Positions 43,328 through 45,264 of a stretch of DNA of 45,264 nucleotides are shown here, one piece after another; position 1 is the stretch's first letter; the number at the start of each line of letters is the position of its first letter. The notes under the pieces were generated by a model that searched no databases, had not been told where the DNA came from, and saw only the letters and a program-made list of their open reading frames with translations. The position numbers and the translations under genes are program-made. Source of the stretch: Chlamydiales bacterium (GTDB lineage: Bacteria > Chlamydiota > Chlamydiia > Chlamydiales > JAAKFR01). The stretch covers positions 1 to 45,264 of the forward strand of contig JAFIGI010000018.1 of the NCBI GenBank assembly GCA_020831465.1. Direction: 5' to 3'.

Positions 43328-43468
43328 ATGAAAAACGCTTCGATCCACTCAAAGATTTTTTGGATTTTGACGATCGGTTTCGCTCTCCTCGCCATCGTCT
43401 ATTTTATCTATCCCTACATTTGGTTTGAATCCCATCGAAGCGGAAACGAGTATGTAGAAAATGATTGA
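43328..43468 (+). CDS. 46-residue single-pass membrane protein coupled to lysS
   Basis: MKNASIHSKIFWILTIGFAL continues with LAIVYFIYPYIWF and a charged tail (ESHRSGNEYVEND). It has one membrane helix with a short basic N terminus. The stop overlaps the lysS start (ATGATTGA), so it is probably translationally coupled. No clear Shine-Dalgarno precedes it. No family recognised. Confidence 0.6.
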   Translation: MKNASIHSKIFWILTIGFALLAIVYFIYPYIWFESHRSGNEYVEND

Positions 43469-45029
43469 AAAGCCACATTACCATCAACACGAAGAATTTA
43501 GCAACCGACTCCAAAAGCTGGGAGAGATCCGCGAGGCCGGTGTCGAACCCTATCCCCACCGCTTTTCCCCGACGCATACAGCCCGTCAAATCCTGAACGA
43601 TTTCCATGAAGACCCGATCGGCGAGAGTGAAAAAGCAGCGGCCGGGGAGACAAAGCAAGTTCGTGTAGCAGGGAGACTCATTCTCTTTCGGGCGATGGGC
43701 AAAAACGCCTTTGCCCACATCCAGGAGGCGACCCATAAAATCCAGCTGATGTTCAATCGCGACCTTACGCAAGTTGAGGGGCTCGAGGGCGAAGAGCTCA
43801 AACCTTTGAAATTCATTGAAAAGAAAATCGACCTGGGTGACTGGATCGGCGTAGAGGGGCATCTCTTCCGGACGGGAAAGGGGGAAATCACGATCTTTGT
43901 GAAAAAGATTACTCTCTTGTGCAAGACGCTCCTTCCCCTTCCCGAAAAATATAGCGGTCTGATCGACAAAGAGACCCGCTACCGGAAGAGATGGCTCGAC
44001 CTGATCACTCACGAGGAGGTGCGCCATGCCTTTCTTACCCGCAGCAAGATGATGCGCATCATCCGCGACTACTTGAGCGAGCAGCAGTTTCTCGAAGTGG
44101 AGACGCCTGTTTTGCAAAATATCTATGGAGGGGCAGAAGCACGCCCTTTCCATTCACATATCAATGCGACCGACCAGGATGTCTTTTTGCGCATCTCGCT
44201 CGAAATTCCGCTGAAAAAGATTCTGGTGGGCGGTATTGAGAGAATCTATGAGATTGGCAAGGTCTTCCGCAACGAAGGAATCGACCGGACGCACAATCCC
44301 GAATTCACGATGCTCGAAGCCTACGCGGCCTATTGGGATTACACCGATATGATGGGGTTTGTCGAGAAGCTCATCGAGCGGATCGCCCTTGAATTATTCG
44401 ACTCGACAACCATCTCCTATACTTTAAACGGAGAAAATGTAGAGGTCGACCTGCGCGCACCGTGGAAAAAGATGAGCATGAAAGAGAGTATCAAGGAGTA
44501 CGCGGGACTTGATGTCGATAACATGATTGACATGGAGATCCACCGTGTGCTCCAAAATGAGACCGATATCGATCCGAAGGTGATTGTCTCAGCCTCTCGC
44601 GGAGCGTTGATCGCCATGCTTTTCGACGAGTTTGTCGTCTCGAAATTGATCCAACCCCATCATATTATCGATCACCCGATCGAAACGACTCCCCTCTGTA
44701 AGCCGCACCGCGACCTTGAGCAGCGGGAAGAGGGGATGGTTGAGCGGTTTGAGAGCTTCTTTCTTGGAAAGGAGCTGTGCAATGCCTATACGGAGCTCAA
44801 TGATCCTGTTATTCAGCGCGAGCTTTTAGAAGCGCAGTCGCTGAAGCGGGAGGCAGGCGATGAGGAGGCGCATCCGCTGGATGAAGAATTCCTCGAAGCG
44901 ATTTGCCAGGGCATGCCTCCGGCCGCCGGCGTGGGAATCGGCCTTGACCGTTTGGCGATGCTCTTCACGAACGCCTCTTCGATCCGCGACGTGCTCTATT
45001 TTCCAATAATGAAGATGACCCAACTATAG
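43461..45029 (+). CDS. lysS: Lysyl-tRNA synthetase (class II)
   Basis: A 522-residue class II synthetase. The OB-fold anticodon domain covers about residues 45-160 (RVAGRLILFRAMGKNAFAHI). Motif 2 is GKVFRNEGIDRTHNPEFTML. Motif 3 is GVGIGLDRLAMLFTNASS with IRDVLYFP. Length and C terminus are complete. It follows the 46-residue membrane protein gene and the 3' region has terminator-like hairpins. Confidence 0.97.
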   Translation: MIEKPHYHQHEEFSNRLQKLGEIREAGVEPYPHRFSPTHTARQILNDFHEDPIGESEKAAAGETKQVRVAGRLILFRAMGKNAFAHIQEATHKIQLMFNRDLTQVEGLEGEELKPLKFIEKKIDLGDWIGVEGHLFRTGKGEITIFVKKITLLCKTLLPLPEKYSGLIDKETRYRKRWLDLITHEEVRHAFLTRSKMMRIIRDYLSEQQFLEVETPVLQNIYGGAEARPFHSHINATDQDVFLRISLEIPLKKILVGGIERIYEIGKVFRNEGIDRTHNPEFTMLEAYAAYWDYTDMMGFVEKLIERIALELFDSTTISYTLNGENVEVDLRAPWKKMSMKESIKEYAGLDVDNMIDMEIHRVLQNETDIDPKVIVSASRGALIAMLFDEFVVSKLIQPHHIIDHPIETTPLCKPHRDLEQREEGMVERFESFFLGKELCNAYTELNDPVIQRELLEAQSLKREAGDEEAHPLDEEFLEAICQGMPPAAGVGIGLDRLAMLFTNASSIRDVLYFPIMKMTQL

Positions 45030-45264
45030 TCCAAAATAAACCTTAAGATTGGTTATAGCAGAACTCAAAGAACCTTTAGGCAGCTGTGGACTTCTTTGGT
45101 CTTTTTTCTGACGGCTTTTTTAGAATAGTCGACCCTGAAAAAGAGGCGATTTTCGAATAAATTCGGCGGGATTTGATTCAGAATTTCACCTTTTGCGCTA
45201 CATTGCGATGTTTGAGCTCACAAAGGCAGGGAAAATACCTGGAAACCGGTATTTTTTTTGAAAA
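45030..45264. other. Downstream region of lysS
   Basis: A weak hairpin CAAAGAA/TTCTTTG (45066-45098) followed by GTCTTTTTT could terminate lysS. A second, better hairpin stands at the window end. No credible gene is seen. Confidence 0.5.
45232..45259 (+). terminator. Terminator-like hairpin at the window end
   Basis: AAAATACC-TGGAAACC-GGTATTTT has an eight-base stem followed directly by an eight-base T-run. It may stop lysS read-through or act in the leader of the next gene. Confidence 0.7.

Noticed and set aside
45170-45261. Short frame MFELTKAGKIPGNRYFF near the window end
   Set aside because: It overlaps a terminator-like hairpin, is under 20 codons and has no ribosome-binding site.

Overview
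The window looks like the chromosome of an environmental (non-Chlamydiaceae) member of the Chlamydiae. Three things point there: a single-chain glycyl-tRNA synthetase (alpha and beta subunits fused), zinc-free S14 and 45-residue L36 proteins, and a gene order that, from memory, follows the Chlamydia trachomatis CT778-CT804 stretch (priA, thioredoxin-like genes, lysS, rnpA, rpmH, rpmJ, rpsN, uvrC, mutS, dnaG, glyQS, pgsA, glgA, rplY, pth, rpsF, rpsR, rplI, ispE). The species is not proven. Moderate GC and ADP-heptose genes argue against Chlamydiaceae and would suit the Criblamydiaceae/Waddliaceae side.

Layout. 1-7074 is an AT-richer accessory region. It holds a minus-strand protein with an Inc-like two-helix membrane hairpin and a divergent kinase-like domain, a sodium:solute symporter, and two tandem paralogues with the same N-terminal membrane hairpin followed by long coiled coils. 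7136-10393 holds an MgtE-like transporter without its N-terminal domain, the heptose pair hldA-hldD, and a small proline-rich protein. 10374-14569 is a minus-strand operon-like run (prs, rplY, pth, rpsF, rpsR, rplI, ispE) headed by tRNA-Gln, with a striking inverted repeat between the tRNA and prs. 14636-22420 holds glgA, pgsA, a membrane protein with an exact 45-bp tandem duplication, a glycosyltransferase and glyQS. 22467-26295 holds an Lpg1974/MOMP-like outer-membrane protein, a Fic-like protein with a degenerate active-site motif, and an MFS transporter.

26303-32887 is replication and repair (dnaG, mutS, uvrC) with a small DUF4160/DUF2442 module between dnaG and mutS; its DUF4160 gene carries two nonsense codons. 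32855-36619 holds a DsbB-like protein plus a 51-residue membrane protein, a purine-type permease, an AmaP-like/Asp23 pair, a GYF_2 membrane protein and a small membrane protein. 36806-45029 holds rpsN, rpmJ, rpmH, rnpA, two thioredoxin-fold secreted proteins (one without its cysteines), a Tsr3-like (DUF367) gene overlapping two unknown genes and priA, then a 46-residue membrane protein coupled to lysS.

Functionally, a conserved housekeeping backbone (translation, DNA repair, isoprenoid, phospholipid, glycogen) is punctuated by genes suited to host interaction (Inc-like proteins, Fic-like protein, MOMP-like porin) and to the envelope (heptose, Dsb/thioredoxin). I see no CRISPR array, insertion sequence, rRNA operon or prophage. 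The best leads are the Inc-like kinase, the Tsr3-like gene cluster, the Fic-like protein, the decayed DUF4160 gene and the tRNA-Gln inverted repeat.
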